Source: Tannerella serpentiformis
GTDB taxonomy: Bacteria > Bacteroidota > Bacteroidia > Bacteroidales > Tannerellaceae
DNA length: 64,000 bases
NCBI RefSeq assembly: GCF_003033925.1
Contig: NZ_CP028365.1
Coordinates: 2,480,001-2,544,000, forward strand
Reading direction: 5' to 3'
Shown: positions 1 through 10,500 of the stretch, in pieces
Layout of the letters: each line of letters begins with the position of its first letter
Position numbering within the stretch: position 1 is the stretch's first letter
Position numbers and translations under genes: made by a program
The notes under the pieces: generated by a model
Databases searched by the model: none
What the model saw: only the letters and a program-made list of their open reading frames with translations
What the model was told of the DNA's origin: nothing

Positions 1-1
1 C

Positions 2-169
2 GAAGCCCGGGCCCAGCACGTGCGAGTCGTTTTTGTACAGCGCGAGTTCGACCGCAAGCACGCCGAATCCGTTGCCAGAGAGATCGGTGCCCGCGTAGTC
101 GTTATCGACCCCCTTTCAGCCCAGTGGAAAGACGAGATGCTCAAAATCGGACAGGCGCTAACAAAGTGA
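2..169 (+). CDS. Metal (zinc-type) ABC transporter substrate-binding protein, C-terminal end
   Basis: Only the last 55 codons are in the window; the gene begins upstream. The reading frame starting at base 2 ends at TGA 167-169 and contains FVQREFDRKHAES followed by an IGARVVVIDPL stretch. That is the typical C-terminal lobe of ZnuA/TroA-family periplasmic metal-binding proteins, which deliver Zn or Mn to an ABC importer. The next gene on the same strand (729-1433) is an ABC ATPase of the matching class, so the two probably form one importer, although about 560 bp of repeat-rich DNA lies between them. Metal specificity cannot be told from this fragment. Confidence 0.75.
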   Translation, partial: EARAQHVRVVFVQREFDRKHAESVAREIGARVVVIDPLSAQWKDEMLKIGQALTK

Positions 170-364
170 CCCCAACAGACAATCCCATTCCCAGTCATTT
201 TGAGTATCCCGAAAAGTTGTCCGACGCCCCTAGCGCCTTGATTTTCTTTCGCCTTCTTTTCTTTCATCAAAAACAAACCGGCGCTAACAAAGTACGAGTG
301 GTTCGCCATCAATTATTAAGCAGTTATTCGGTACCCGGTGGCGTTCCCTGTCAAGGGGACGCCT

Positions 365-477
365 GTAGGGGCGTATTGCATACGCCCTTCTATCATTCCC
401 GCAGGGAATGTTTGAGAGTAGGTGGATACTTCGTCCCCTTCCGGGGTACGTATAAGAGGGCGTATTCAATACGCCCC
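365..477. repeat. Two copies of a dispersed GGGCGTAT-ATACGCCC palindrome
   Basis: Palindromes at 365-387 and 458-477 have the form GGGCGTATTGCATACGCCC, with small changes in the loop. The same palindrome recurs at about 2289, 2373 and 2499, and in degenerate form through 50166-50640. It is non-coding and REP-like. Confidence 0.8.
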
Positions 478-499
478 TACCCTGCCGGCAGGAAAAAGA

Positions 500-697
500 A
501 TCAGTGCCCCTCAGACCTTCCCATCCCTATTAGTTTTAAGAAAACATACACATCCCACCAACCCATCCCCATCAAAAAAATCAATCAATGTCCCTCCGTC
601 TTTCCCATCCCCATTAGTTTTAAGAAAACATACATCTCCCACCAACCCATCCCCATCAAAAAAATCAATCAGTGCCCCTCAGGCCTTCCCCTCCCTA
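500..697. repeat. Tandem repeat, 84-bp unit, about 2.3 copies
   Basis: A unit of 84 bp, beginning near GTGCCCCTCAG and including CATCAAAAAAATCAATCA, is repeated just upstream of the ABC ATPase. The period is a multiple of three, so it gives an open frame, but the translation is low-complexity. I treat it as non-coding. Confidence 0.75.
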
Positions 698-728
698 TCC
701 ATTTTTCGAATTTAGCTCATCACACCCT

Positions 729-1433
729 ATGCTTCTCGTTCAAATAAACCATGTAACGGCCGGTTACGACTCCCAAAAAGACGTGCTAATCGATGTCTCT
801 CTCCAGATTGCAGAGCGCGACTTCCTCTGCATCGTAGGCCCCAACGGCGGCGGCAAAACAACCCTCCTGCGCGTCCTGCTCGGGCTGCTCAAGCCACGCA
901 TCGGCGCCGTGAATTTCTATCGCGACGGCCAACCCATTCCCAAACTCCCCGTGGGCTACCTGCCTCAGGTCAACGCTATCGATCGCCGATTCCCGATCTC
1001 AGTCGCCGAGGTCGTCGCCTCCGGATTCCTAGCCGAGACACGTGGGCGGCGCTGTTCGGCCGAGCAACGCCAACGCGTGGAGGCAGTCATCGACCGTATG
1101 GGACTCAACAACTTAGCCCGCCGACCTATCGGCGAGCTCTCCGGCGGCGAACTCCAACGCACGATGCTTGGGCGCGCCATCGTGGCCCACCCGCGCTTGC
1201 TCGTTTTAGATGAGCCGAACACGTATATGGACCGTCGCTTTGGCGATACGTTAGGCGACCTGCTGTCGGAGATCAATCGCGAGGCGGCTGTCGTACTCGT
1301 CTCGCACGACCCCGGCGCCCTCCGGCCACTGATCAAAAACATGGCCTTTGTACGTCGCCAACTCCGCTACGTTCCGGGAAACGACCTCTCCGCCGTTAGC
1401 CTCGACAGCGAAGAATCTGAATCTATGGATTAG
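729..1433 (+). CDS. Metal ABC transporter ATP-binding protein (ZnuC/MntB-like)
   Basis: 234 aa, normal for the family. Walker A is GPNGGGKTT (about residues 35-43), the signature motif is LSGGELQR, Walker B is LLVLDEP with catalytic E, and the switch histidine is in LVSHD. The frame is open further upstream (to 672), but that extension is repeat-derived; ATG 729 begins a normal ATPase N-terminus. It should energise import of Zn or Mn together with the binding protein ending at 169 and a permease that is not in this window after it. The next 1.2 kb hold only repeats, so the permease must be elsewhere or upstream. Confidence 0.88.
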   Translation: MLLVQINHVTAGYDSQKDVLIDVSLQIAERDFLCIVGPNGGGKTTLLRVLLGLLKPRIGAVNFYRDGQPIPKLPVGYLPQVNAIDRRFPISVAEVVASGFLAETRGRRCSAEQRQRVEAVIDRMGLNNLARRPIGELSGGELQRTMLGRAIVAHPRLLVLDEPNTYMDRRFGDTLGDLLSEINREAAVVLVSHDPGALRPLIKNMAFVRRQLRYVPGNDLSAVSLDSEESESMD

Positions 1434-1595
1434 CCGCTCTCGAAAATCCGCCCAGTTTGTGGAACACGCAAGCCGGACGAATCCCATCCCCACCAAGGAC
1501 AGGATTCGCCCGGCTTTCTTATTTCCCGTCCTCAGTAAGTATATGGAAAACACGTACTTCATCTTTTCCTTACCCGTCAAGGAAGAGAAAGCTGT

Positions 1596-1995
1596 AACTA
1601 TATTTATCCCATCCTCGGCGAGTTTTCGATAGCTGTGGCCATATTCATCCCATTCCCGCCGGGTTTTTGATAGCTGTGGCCATATTCATCCAATCCTTGG
1701 CGGGTTTTCGATAGATATGGCCATATTCATCCCATCCTTGCCGGGTTTTCGGTGAAAATGGCCATATTCGCCTAATCCCCGCCGGGTTTTCAGTGAAAAT
1801 GGCCATATCCATCCAATCCTCGCCGGGTTTTCAGTGAAAATTGCCATATCTGTCCAATCCTCGCCGGGTTTTCAGTGAATATGGCTATATCCGTCCAATC
1901 CTCGCCGGGTTTTCAGTGAAAATGACCATATCCGTCCAATTCCCGCCGGGTTTTCGGTGAATATGACCATATTCCCCTAATCCCCGCCGGGTTTC
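1596..1995. repeat. Tandem array, 41-bp unit, about 10 copies
   Basis: Units run GGGTTTTCNGTGAAAAT-GGCCATAT-CATCC-ATCC-CGCC with a period of 41 bp and base substitutions between copies. Each unit contains the small palindrome TTTTC-GTGAAAA and often ATGGCCAT. A 41-bp period breaks every frame, so the array cannot code for a repeat protein. Confidence 0.85.
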
Positions 1996-2007
1996 GCGTA
2001 CATTCAT

Positions 2008-2195
2008 ACAATTTTTAATGGTTACTTGTCGAGGTTTGCGTGGCATTAGTCACACCCATCCGATCCTCGGCGGGTTTCATGTGCTCCCATACAAATTTTA
2101 ACGGTTACTTGTCGAGGTTTGTATGGCATTGATCACACCCATCTAATCCTCGGCGGGTTTTACGTGCTCCCATACAAATTTTAATAGTCTCCCAC
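2008..2195. repeat. Tandem repeat, 83-bp unit, about 2.2 copies
   Basis: The unit begins ACAAATTTTAACGGTTACTT and ends CATGTGCTCCCAT, and is repeated at 83-bp spacing directly after the 41-bp array. Each unit keeps the CGGCGGGTTT block of the preceding array, which suggests a merged double unit. Confidence 0.75.
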
Positions 2196-2288
2196 CGAGA
2201 TGGAGTTGGTCGCAAAGACATACACCCAAAAACCTGACGAGTTTCAAATACACCCAATAAATGGGAATCAGATTTTTGATCCGTATAG

Positions 2289-2610
2289 GTAGGGGCGTAT
2301 TGCATACGCCCCAGCGCGTACCGGGTTTGAGATTCATCGTCCAAAGTGGAATCAAATTTTTGATTCGTATTCGTAGGGGCGTATTGTATACGCCCCAGTA
2401 CGTACCGGGTTTGATGGGCATTATGATCCATACAATCCATTCTTTTTCGGGAATAAGATTCAATAAATACGTATTTATCAGGTATTTATCCAATATAGGT
2501 ATGGGCATATTGCATACGCCCAAGAACGTATCAGGTTTGATGGGCATTATGATCCATACAATCCATTCTTTTTCGGGAATAGGATTCAATAAATACGTAT
2601 TTAATATGTA
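2289..2610. repeat. Three palindrome-headed repeats spaced 84 and 126 bp
   Basis: GTAGGGGCGTATTG palindromes start at 2289, 2373 and (as GTATGGGCATATTG) 2499. The spacings of 84 and 126 bp are two and three times 42 bp. The last two units share long tails including TTTGATGGGCATTATGATCC and AATAAATACGTATTTA. The region ends about 100 bp before the recG start. Confidence 0.8.
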
Positions 2611-2706
2611 CTTATCCCGAATGGGAACCACCGAATCCATATGTTACCGATCTTTGTCGCGTTTCTGATTCATCTTCTTGACCGCATCAGGCTACACGTT
2701 TCGATT

Positions 2707-4821
2707 ATGAGCTTAGACGAACAAAACATCATGTATCTTCCCGGCGTCGGGCCGCGGCGCGCCGAGATCCTCAAAAAGGAGATCGACGTGACAACCTACG
2801 ACGACCTGCTCCATTATTTCCCTTATCGGTATGTGGATCGCAGTCGCATCTACACCGTGAGCGAGCTCGAGCATATCGTGTCCGGACACAGCGACCGGGT
2901 GCCCTTCGTACAGCTTCGGGGGCGCATCACGGGTTACCAAGCCTCCGAGGAGGGGCGAGCGAAGCGACTCGTGGCCCGCTTTGCTGACAGTACCGGCGCG
3001 GTGGATCTGGTTTGGTTCCACGGCCAAAAATTTATCCTCGATAAGTATCCGCCAGGGCGGGAGTATCTCATTTTTGGTCAGCCGAAGGAGTACATGCATG
3101 AGTTCTCATTCATCCATCCCGAGATCGACCCGGCCGACCGTGCCGCGCGGGTCTCCGGCGGCCTCGTTCCGATGTACCACACCACCGAGCTTATGAAACG
3201 TGCCACGCTTCACTCGCGTGCGATCCGTGATCTCATCTACACGCTCTTGAACACAGTCAGTGGGGGCCTGCCCGAGACGCTCCCGGCGTGGATCCTTGAG
3301 GAGCGCGCGCTGGCACCGCTCACTGAGTCTATGCGGCAGATCCACTTCCCCGAATCAGCCGAAAAGCTCCGAGCGGCACAGCACAGGCTCAAATTTGAAG
3401 AGCTTTTTTACATCCAGCTCAATATCCTGCGCACGGCGACTCTCCGCCGCAACAAGTTGCAGGGAATCCCTTGCCCACGCGTAGGCAAAGCCTTCAATGC
3501 GTTCTATGCCAACCGCCTACCCTTTGCCTTAACCGGCGCGCAAAAGCGGGTCGTGCACGAGATCCACGACGACATGAGGAGCGGAAGGCAGATGAATCGC
3601 CTGCTCCAAGGCGACGTGGGTAGCGGGAAGACGCTCGTTGCCCTCATGGCTATGCTCCTGGCCGTGGACAACGGTTGCCAGGCCTGCCTCATGGCGCCCA
3701 CGGAAATTTTGGCGGGGCAGCATTTTGCCACTTTGCAAGAATTGCTCGGCGACATAGGCGTGCGGGTGGAGCTTCTCACCGGCTCGACGACGAAGCGACG
3801 GCGATCGGCGCTGCTTCTGGCCGTGGCCTCAGGCGAGGTGGACATCCTCATCGGCACTCACGCACTCATCGAGGATGCCGTAGTCTTCCACCGGCTTGGT
3901 CTCTCCGTCATCGACGAGCAGCATCGTTTTGGCGTCGAGCAACGTTCCAAGCTCTGGGTGAAGAGTACCTACGTGCCGCACGTACTCATCATGACCGCGA
4001 CGCCCATACCGCGCACCCTGGCCATGACCGTCTACGGCGATCTCGACGTGTCCGTCATCGACGAGCTACCGCCCGGCCGCAAGCCTGTCAAGACCGTCCA
4101 CCGCTACGACGCCAAAAAGGCCGAGCTGTACACCTTCCTCCGCACCGAGATTGGTCGCGGGCGTCAGGTTTACGTGGTCTACCCCCTGATCGAGGAAAAC
4201 GAAACAATGGATTACAAGGCCCTCGAGCAGGGCTACGAAACTTTTTGCGAGGTTTTCCCGGAGTGCACCGTCTGCATGGTGCACGGGAAGATGAAAGCGA
4301 AAGAGAAGGAGGCCGAGATGCAAAAATTTATCCGCGGAGAGGCGCAGATCCTCGTCGCCACAACCGTCATCGAGGTAGGCGTGAATGTACCGAACGCATC
4401 TGTCATGGTCATCGAGAGTGCGGAACGGTTTGGGCTATCGCAACTCCATCAGCTCCGGGGACGCGTAGGCCGGGGTGCCGAACAGTCGTATTGCATCCTG
4501 GTGACGGGTTACAAACTGAGCGAGGTTACGCGTAAACGGCTCGGAATCATTGTCTCCACGTCCGATGGTTTCCGCATCGCCGAGGAAGACCTGAAGCTCC
4601 GCGGCGCGGGTGATATGGAGGGCACGCAGCAGAGTGGCGACGGCCTATCGCTTCGCATCGCCGATCTGGCTCAGGATGGCGGCATCCTCCGCACAGCCCG
4701 CGACGTCGCGTCTCGCATTCTCGACGCCGACCCGAATCTCTCCTCGCCCGAGAACGTCCTACTCAACGCCCGCCTGAATGCCCTCTTTCGTCGGCGCATG
4801 AATTGGGGCCTCATCTCCTAA
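2707..4821 (+). CDS. recG: ATP-dependent DNA helicase RecG
   Basis: 704 aa, the usual RecG length. An N-terminal wedge/OB domain opens with YLPGVGPRRAEIL. The helicase core has Walker A GDVGSGKT, motif II DEQHRFG (the RecG form of DEAD/H), motif III TATPIPRTLA and motif VI QLRGRVGRG. The family reverses stalled replication forks and helps resolve recombination intermediates in the cytoplasm. I chose ATG 2707 over the longer frame from 2641 because MSLDEQNI begins the conserved N-terminus and the extra residues resemble translated intergenic DNA. It stands alone, bounded by repeat arrays on both sides. Confidence 0.96.
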   Translation: MSLDEQNIMYLPGVGPRRAEILKKEIDVTTYDDLLHYFPYRYVDRSRIYTVSELEHIVSGHSDRVPFVQLRGRITGYQASEEGRAKRLVARFADSTGAVDLVWFHGQKFILDKYPPGREYLIFGQPKEYMHEFSFIHPEIDPADRAARVSGGLVPMYHTTELMKRATLHSRAIRDLIYTLLNTVSGGLPETLPAWILEERALAPLTESMRQIHFPESAEKLRAAQHRLKFEELFYIQLNILRTATLRRNKLQGIPCPRVGKAFNAFYANRLPFALTGAQKRVVHEIHDDMRSGRQMNRLLQGDVGSGKTLVALMAMLLAVDNGCQACLMAPTEILAGQHFATLQELLGDIGVRVELLTGSTTKRRRSALLLAVASGEVDILIGTHALIEDAVVFHRLGLSVIDEQHRFGVEQRSKLWVKSTYVPHVLIMTATPIPRTLAMTVYGDLDVSVIDELPPGRKPVKTVHRYDAKKAELYTFLRTEIGRGRQVYVVYPLIEENETMDYKALEQGYETFCEVFPECTVCMVHGKMKAKEKEAEMQKFIRGEAQILVATTVIEVGVNVPNASVMVIESAERFGLSQLHQLRGRVGRGAEQSYCILVTGYKLSEVTRKRLGIIVSTSDGFRIAEEDLKLRGAGDMEGTQQSGDGLSLRIADLAQDGGILRTARDVASRILDADPNLSSPENVLLNARLNALFRRRMNWGLIS

Positions 4822-4911
4822 GCCATTCGTAATAAGGATCGGATTCATCCTCCGCCTGTGAATCCTTTCCTGATCCATTTTCTTGAGATCGGACAAACGA
4901 AGTCTCTTTTT

Positions 4912-5400
4912 TTGAGATGTTTTTTCGAGGGGGAGATAAAGGGGAGTCCTTTTCGGGGATACTTTTTTGAGGGGTATCAAATGGGGAATCTTTTTCGGGA
5001 GTATTTTTTCGAGGGTGAGGCAAGGAGGAATCTTTCTTGGAGATGTTTTTTCGAGGGATATTCAAGGGAGAATCATTTTCCCAGATACTTTTTTGAGGGC
5101 TGGAAAAAGGGGTATCCTTTTCGGGAGTGTTTTTTCGAGGGATATTCAAGGAGGAATCCTTTCTGGAGTATTTTTTCGAAGGTAGGAGAATGGAGAATCT
5201 CTTTCGGAGATAATTTTTCGATGGCTGAGAAAAGGGGAATCCTTTTCGGAGATGTTTTTTTGAGGGTAGGGCAAAGGGGAGTCCTTTTCGGGGATACTTT
5301 TTTGATGAGGAGGTAAAGAGGAATGTTTTTCGTGGATACTTTTTCGAGGGCAGGGCGAAGGGGAATTACTTTCCCGGACACTTTCTTGAGGGTGGGGGAA
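4912..5400. repeat. Tandem array, 42-bp unit, about 11-12 copies
   Basis: Units contain TTTTTTCGAGGG, a purine-rich middle, then CCTTTTCGGGGATAC, with a period of 42 bp. Divisibility by three produces a 152-codon open frame (4858-5316) made only of the repeat; I do not call it a gene. The array fills the recG-ybaK gap. Confidence 0.87.
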
Positions 5401-5448
5401 AGGTGGTATATTTTTTGAATAGTCTTATCACAGAGCAATTTACGAACA

Positions 5449-5934
5449 ATGAAAACTGAGAAGAAGACAAATGCCGCCAGACTATTGGACAAGGCGGGCG
5501 TGATCTATGAGACAGTCCCTTACGAGGTGGACGAGAACGATTTGGCGGCGACACATGTGGCCGAGCAGTTGCATGAGGACATCGCACAAGTTTTCAAGAC
5601 GCTCGTCCTCCGTGGCGACCGAAACGGACTCTTTGTCTGTGTCATCCCTGGCGATGCCGAGGTAGACTTGAAAAAGGCGGCACGCGTGTCGGGCAATAAG
5701 CACGTATCCATGCTACCAATGAAAGAGTTGCTCCCCGCCACAGGTTATATCCGCGGCGGTTGCTCGCCCATCGGCATGAAGAAACCCCTCCCGACCTACA
5801 TTCACGAGTCCTGTACCCACCACCCACACATCTACGTCAGTGCGGGCCGTCGCGGCCTTCAACTCAAGCTCTCCCCCACCGATCTCGCGACCTTCGTCGG
5901 CGCCACCCTGGCCGATCTCGTCGAGGATCGGTAA
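5449..5934 (+). CDS. ybaK: Cys-tRNA(Pro) deacylase, YbaK/EbsC family
   Basis: 161 aa, standard for the YbaK domain. The conserved order is visible: N-terminal NAARLLD, the VFKTLVL strand near residue 47, the conserved lysine region DLKKAARV, and the RGGCSPIGMKK loop near residues 102-112. The family hydrolyses Cys-tRNA(Pro) mischarged by prolyl-tRNA synthetase and is a cytoplasmic proofreading enzyme. It is monocistronic and convergent with the susD gene, with a shared terminator between them. Confidence 0.93.
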   Translation: MKTEKKTNAARLLDKAGVIYETVPYEVDENDLAATHVAEQLHEDIAQVFKTLVLRGDRNGLFVCVIPGDAEVDLKKAARVSGNKHVSMLPMKELLPATGYIRGGCSPIGMKKPLPTYIHESCTHHPHIYVSAGRRGLQLKLSPTDLATFVGATLADLVEDR

Positions 5935-5949
5935 CCGCCCAAACGTAAC

Positions 5950-5990
5950 AAAGGCAGCCGAGGGACATCGCTGTCTCTCTGCTGCCTTTT
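5950..5990. terminator. Bidirectional terminator between ybaK and susD
   Basis: The stem AAAGGCAGC/GCTGCCTTT encloses a 22-nt loop, with an A-run on the left and a T-run on the right. It can serve both convergent genes. Confidence 0.8.
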
Positions 5991-6045
5991 GATTGCTTCA
6001 AGCGGAGCCGATGCGACGCATCAGCCCCCGCCGAATGGCTTCCGG

Positions 6046-7548
6046 TCAATAGCCGGGGTTCTGCTGGATCTTCCGATTCACATTCGTCTCACCTCTGGGA
6101 ATGGGAAGGACAATGCGGAAGTAAGTCCGATCAAATTTGCGAGAATCCGGGGTGGTCAGCGTGTAGTGATAGCCCTTTTTCGCTTCGTCTGTATAGCGTA
6201 CAATCGTCTGATTGTTACGCATGGCATCGAAGAAACGATGGCCCTCGCCAACCAGCTCCTTACGACGCTCGATAAGGATCCTATCTACCGTCGCATCAGC
6301 CTCTGACACAGGCGTAGCCTTCGGGTTTGCACGCTGTACGATGGCGTTCAGATACTTTGCGGCCGCCGCCTTATCATTCAGCTTGGCTGAAGCCTCGGCA
6401 GCAATCAGATAAGTCTCCGAAAGACGGAGTAGGGGGACGTTATTCAGACGCATTTCTCCCTGACTATTCTCTGGAAACTTATTGATCCAGACCTTATCCG
6501 TTCCATACATCTGCTTACGATCCGGGTCACGTGTCTCCATCATAGCCGTCAGGCGCACATCGTTAGGATCGGCCTGTAGCAACTCACAGAATGATTTTGT
6601 GGCGATAGCGTCGTTGTATCCATACTCGTTGTACAGGTAGGCAATGCCCTCGCGGTCGGTATAGTCGTCCGTGCTGGTGTTGAGCAACTCGAAGATCATT
6701 TCCTTGTTATGCGCACCCGAGGTTTTGTCCCACACGTTAGCAGCATACTCTTCGTTCGTCCAGAGTTTATACGGCGAGTTGTCGATTACCTCCACGGCTT
6801 CTTTGCGTGCATTCGCATTGTCGCCCATATAGAGATATACCCTCGCCAAGAGGGCCTTGGCTGTCCAATGATTGATGTAACCGTTCGTCATCGTCTTGTT
6901 GAGCTTGTTGTCATCGATAGCCTTGCGTAGATCTTTGACCACTTGCTCATAGACTTCCTTCACGGTGTTTCTCTGTGGCAGGGCACTTGTTGCCAGGGGC
7001 TTCAAAACGATAGGTACACCGAGGCTGGCACCGCCATCCATCGTATAAGGATAGCCGTAGACGCGGACCAAATCGAAGTGGATGAGGGCACGCACCACGA
7101 GAGCTTCGCTATAGATCCTATCAATGTTAGCTTGTTCACTCTCCACTTTGGGCTTCACCACACTGCCTTCCACAGCAGCAATGATGTTGTTGGCACGCCG
7201 AAGGACACGGTAAGGCGTGAACCAGATGTCATCCGCATTGGTAGCCGTGTAACGCATCTCATACATAGGAGCTGTACGCTTACCCGAGACACGTGCCTGC
7301 ATATCGTCGCCACGCACATCACCGTAGTAGAGCATACGAGCAGCATAATACTGATTATATGTACCGTCACCCTGCAACCCATCGTACATACCGATCCGCG
7401 CGGCATTCAGTTTCCCTAAATCCGTCAGGGCATTCTCGGTACCGATACCATCCGATGGCTCCAGATCGAGCCAGTCGCCCGAGCAAGCGTTCAACAACAG
7501 TGTGGTGGCTGCAAAGAGGGCGATATTCTTTATCGAAATCCTTTTCAT
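6046..7548 (-). CDS. SusD/RagB-family outer-membrane nutrient-binding lipoprotein
   Basis: 500 aa. The signal peptide ends in the lipobox LLNAC, so the mature protein starts at Cys22 and is anchored at the cell surface. The N-terminal half has the TPR-like helices typical of SusD (ARIGMYDGLQGDGTY, ALVVRALIHFDLVRVYG) and the C-terminus has the family signature RIVLPIPRGE followed by QQNPGY. SusD proteins cap the SusC barrel and bind the glycan or peptide ligand. It is 25 bp downstream of the susC gene in the same operon. No neighbouring hydrolase indicates the substrate. Confidence 0.94.
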   Translation of the reverse strand: MKRISIKNIALFAATTLLLNACSGDWLDLEPSDGIGTENALTDLGKLNAARIGMYDGLQGDGTYNQYYAARMLYYGDVRGDDMQARVSGKRTAPMYEMRYTATNADDIWFTPYRVLRRANNIIAAVEGSVVKPKVESEQANIDRIYSEALVVRALIHFDLVRVYGYPYTMDGGASLGVPIVLKPLATSALPQRNTVKEVYEQVVKDLRKAIDDNKLNKTMTNGYINHWTAKALLARVYLYMGDNANARKEAVEVIDNSPYKLWTNEEYAANVWDKTSGAHNKEMIFELLNTSTDDYTDREGIAYLYNEYGYNDAIATKSFCELLQADPNDVRLTAMMETRDPDRKQMYGTDKVWINKFPENSQGEMRLNNVPLLRLSETYLIAAEASAKLNDKAAAAKYLNAIVQRANPKATPVSEADATVDRILIERRKELVGEGHRFFDAMRNNQTIVRYTDEAKKGYHYTLTTPDSRKFDRTYFRIVLPIPRGETNVNRKIQQNPGY

Positions 7549-7573
7549 GTTGGTATTCTATTTTACTGATTGA

Positions 7574-10500
7574 TTAAAAACCTAATTCCACACCGAAAGT
7601 TACTGTGCGCATGGCAGGCGCCCTGAAGTAGACAAAGCCACTGGCTGTATTCTCCGGATCCACATAGAGTTTCTTCGATTTGAACGTAAGCAGGTTATTG
7701 CCTGACATGTAAGCGCGGATTCTGTCGAAGCCCACCTTTTTGGATAGTTTAGTCGGCAGGGTGAATCCTAAGGTGAGATTCTTTAAGCGCACATGATCAG
7801 ACGGAAGTAACCAGCGCGAAGAGGGAACATCCACATTGCCATTGGCGAACATCGGCAACTTGGCATTATCTCCCGGGTTGCGCCACATATCTTCCTTCTT
7901 ATAATGCGACGGAACTGCACCATAAAACAGATCGATACCACCGTTAGAGTGGAGCCAGCTTACACCGTCGTACACCTTGCCGCCAAAGGAGTAGGTGAAG
8001 GTAAAGTTCAAGTCGATGAACTTCCAAGTCAGCGTATTGGTCAAACCACCAGTTACTTTCGGATCGGCACTGCCAATGATCGTTCTATTCGCTTTCGTTT
8101 CGTCCGTAGTTGTCTCACGAGCATGCTCGTCGTTGGTGTTTTTATAGTACAACTCCTTACCTGTCTGCGGATCTACGCCGGCGTATTCGTAGGCATAGAA
8201 TGAATTATAGGGCTGACCTACACGATGAATAGACTCATAACTTATGATCTCATCTTGATCCTTATTTAGCTGTAAGATCTTATTCTGATTGTGAGCCAAA
8301 GTCAGTGTCGTATTCCATGTAAAGTCCTTCTTCTGCACGTTAGTCGAACGCAACTCTAATTCGATACCACTGTTTCGCATAGCACCGACATTCACGAGCT
8401 CGTTGGCATGGTTGTATTCATCCACAAAACCGATAGTTCCAGAAATGGGGCGTTCGAGAAGCAAGTCCTGCGTCTTGCGGGTGTACCACTCTACGGTTAG
8501 GGTGAAGCGATTGAGAAACGTAAGATCAATACCAGCGTTGAAGGCATAGTTCTTTTCCCATTTCAGGTTTGCATTACCCGGCGTCGATTCGCTTGTTCCC
8601 ACTTGATTGTCATAATTATAACCGAAGCTATAAACCGGCATGAAGTCGTAGTAGCGCCACGGCTGCGTACCATTCACACCATACGAGGCTCGGATTTTTG
8701 TATCCGTCACCTTCTCACGGATCGACTCCATGAAAGGTTCGTTTGTCAGGCGCCATGATCCAGAGAGCGACCAGAAGTCACCCCAACGGTTAGCCTTAGC
8801 CAGACGTGAAGAACCATCGCGGCGATAGCTCGCGCTCACATAATACTTGGAATCATAGTTGTAATCCGCACGACCGAGATAGGACAGCATGCGGTACTCG
8901 CTGATGGAACTGGAAGATTTGGTGATAGCTGCATTCTGAATCTCCGGCTTCGGGTCGTCCATCGCAGCGTAGTTACTACCAGTGCCATAGACATTCTCAT
9001 TTTTGTACGCCTCCGTCTCATAACCGAGCAGGAAACTCAGGTTATGTACCCGGTCGAACGAGCGATCGTAAGTCAGCTGTGTCTGCGAGTTGAATTTAGA
9101 GGTGTTGATCATGTATTTCTGGAACACACCGTTGGCCGTACGTCCATCATTGGATTGCGGCCCCCACCATGCGATGCTGGCATTCTGCGTGAAGTCGTAG
9201 CTGAGGACTTCCTTCAGCTTTAGCCCCTTGGTGATGGTATATGTACCGGAGAGGGTGTTGAAGGTACGAGTCAGTTTATTCTTATTCGAGGTGTATTTAA
9301 TAGCGCGAAGCGGATTGGCCCAATCATCACCGATAGCAGGAAAATAACGGCCCAACGTTCCGTCCTTATTGTAAGGATATGACGACGGAGATACCATCGA
9401 GGCCATAGCCATAATCGGACTGGAGTAGCTGTAGCCCTCACTGACGGAGCTCTGATCGCTATAGGAAAAGAGTGAGCTAACATCGAGCGTCAGCTTGTCA
9501 CTGGCCTGATGCGATACATTCACGCTACCCGTGATGCGATCAAATCCGGAGTTCTCATAGATGCCTTCCTGCTTAGCATAGGAAATGGAGCTATAAAACT
9601 TCGTCTTTTCGTTACCACCCTGTGCGCTGACGTCATAGTTCTGGTACTGGCCGTTACGAATCAAGATCTTGCGCCAGTCTGTCCAACCTGACCAAGGTTT
9701 CGGAGCATATATATCGATGTTTTCATCTGCATAAGCTTTGGCCTCAGCGTCCGATTTGCCTTCAGTATACTTGGCATAGTTCACCAGACCGAGGTGCAGC
9801 AATTCACGACGTGCATCGCCGTCCAATGTTGGGCGATAATCCACGGCCATGTTAGAGAAACCCCAGTTAGCTTTTACGCTGAAAACAGTCTTGCCAGCCT
9901 TACCCTTCTTCGTGGTAATCACAACCACACCGTTGGCAGCGCGCGATCCGTATAGCGAAGCGGCGGCAGCATCCTTGATTACAGTGATATTCTCAATATC
10001 GCTGCTGTTCAGCGTGGAGAGGATGCTCGTTCCGGCGTCGGCATAATTGAAACCAGACATGTCTCCTGAGAGTACCGGTACACCATCGATAACATAGAGC
10101 GGATTGTTGCCTGCATTGATAGAGCCCATACCGCGAATGCGTATGCTCTCCGTGGCACCGGGCTGACCGGACATGGAATTGATCTGCACACCGGCTACAT
10201 TACCGGCCAGCTTGTCCGACACGCTCGTCACGGGCACGTCCTTCAGCTTGTCCGTGCTCACCGTCGCTGCCGAGCCCGTGAAGGAGCTCTTCTTAAACGT
10301 ACCGTAGCCGGTGACGACGACTTCGTCCAGCAGTTCGGCGTCTGATCTCAGGATCACTCGGATACGCGGACTGACAGCGACTTCCATCGTCTGCATGCCC
10401 ACATACGAGATCACCAACGTTCCGTTGGACGGTGCCGACAGTGCAAACTCTCCATCGATGTTTGTCACCGTCCCTGTGGTGGTGCCTTTCACCAGCACAG

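Noticed and set aside
672-728. Longer N-terminus of the ABC ATPase
   Set aside because: The extension is translated from the upstream tandem repeat; ATG 729 begins the conserved domain.
4858-5316. 152-codon protein gene
   Set aside because: It is made wholly of a 42-bp repeat whose length keeps the frame open; no start signal, domain or codon character.
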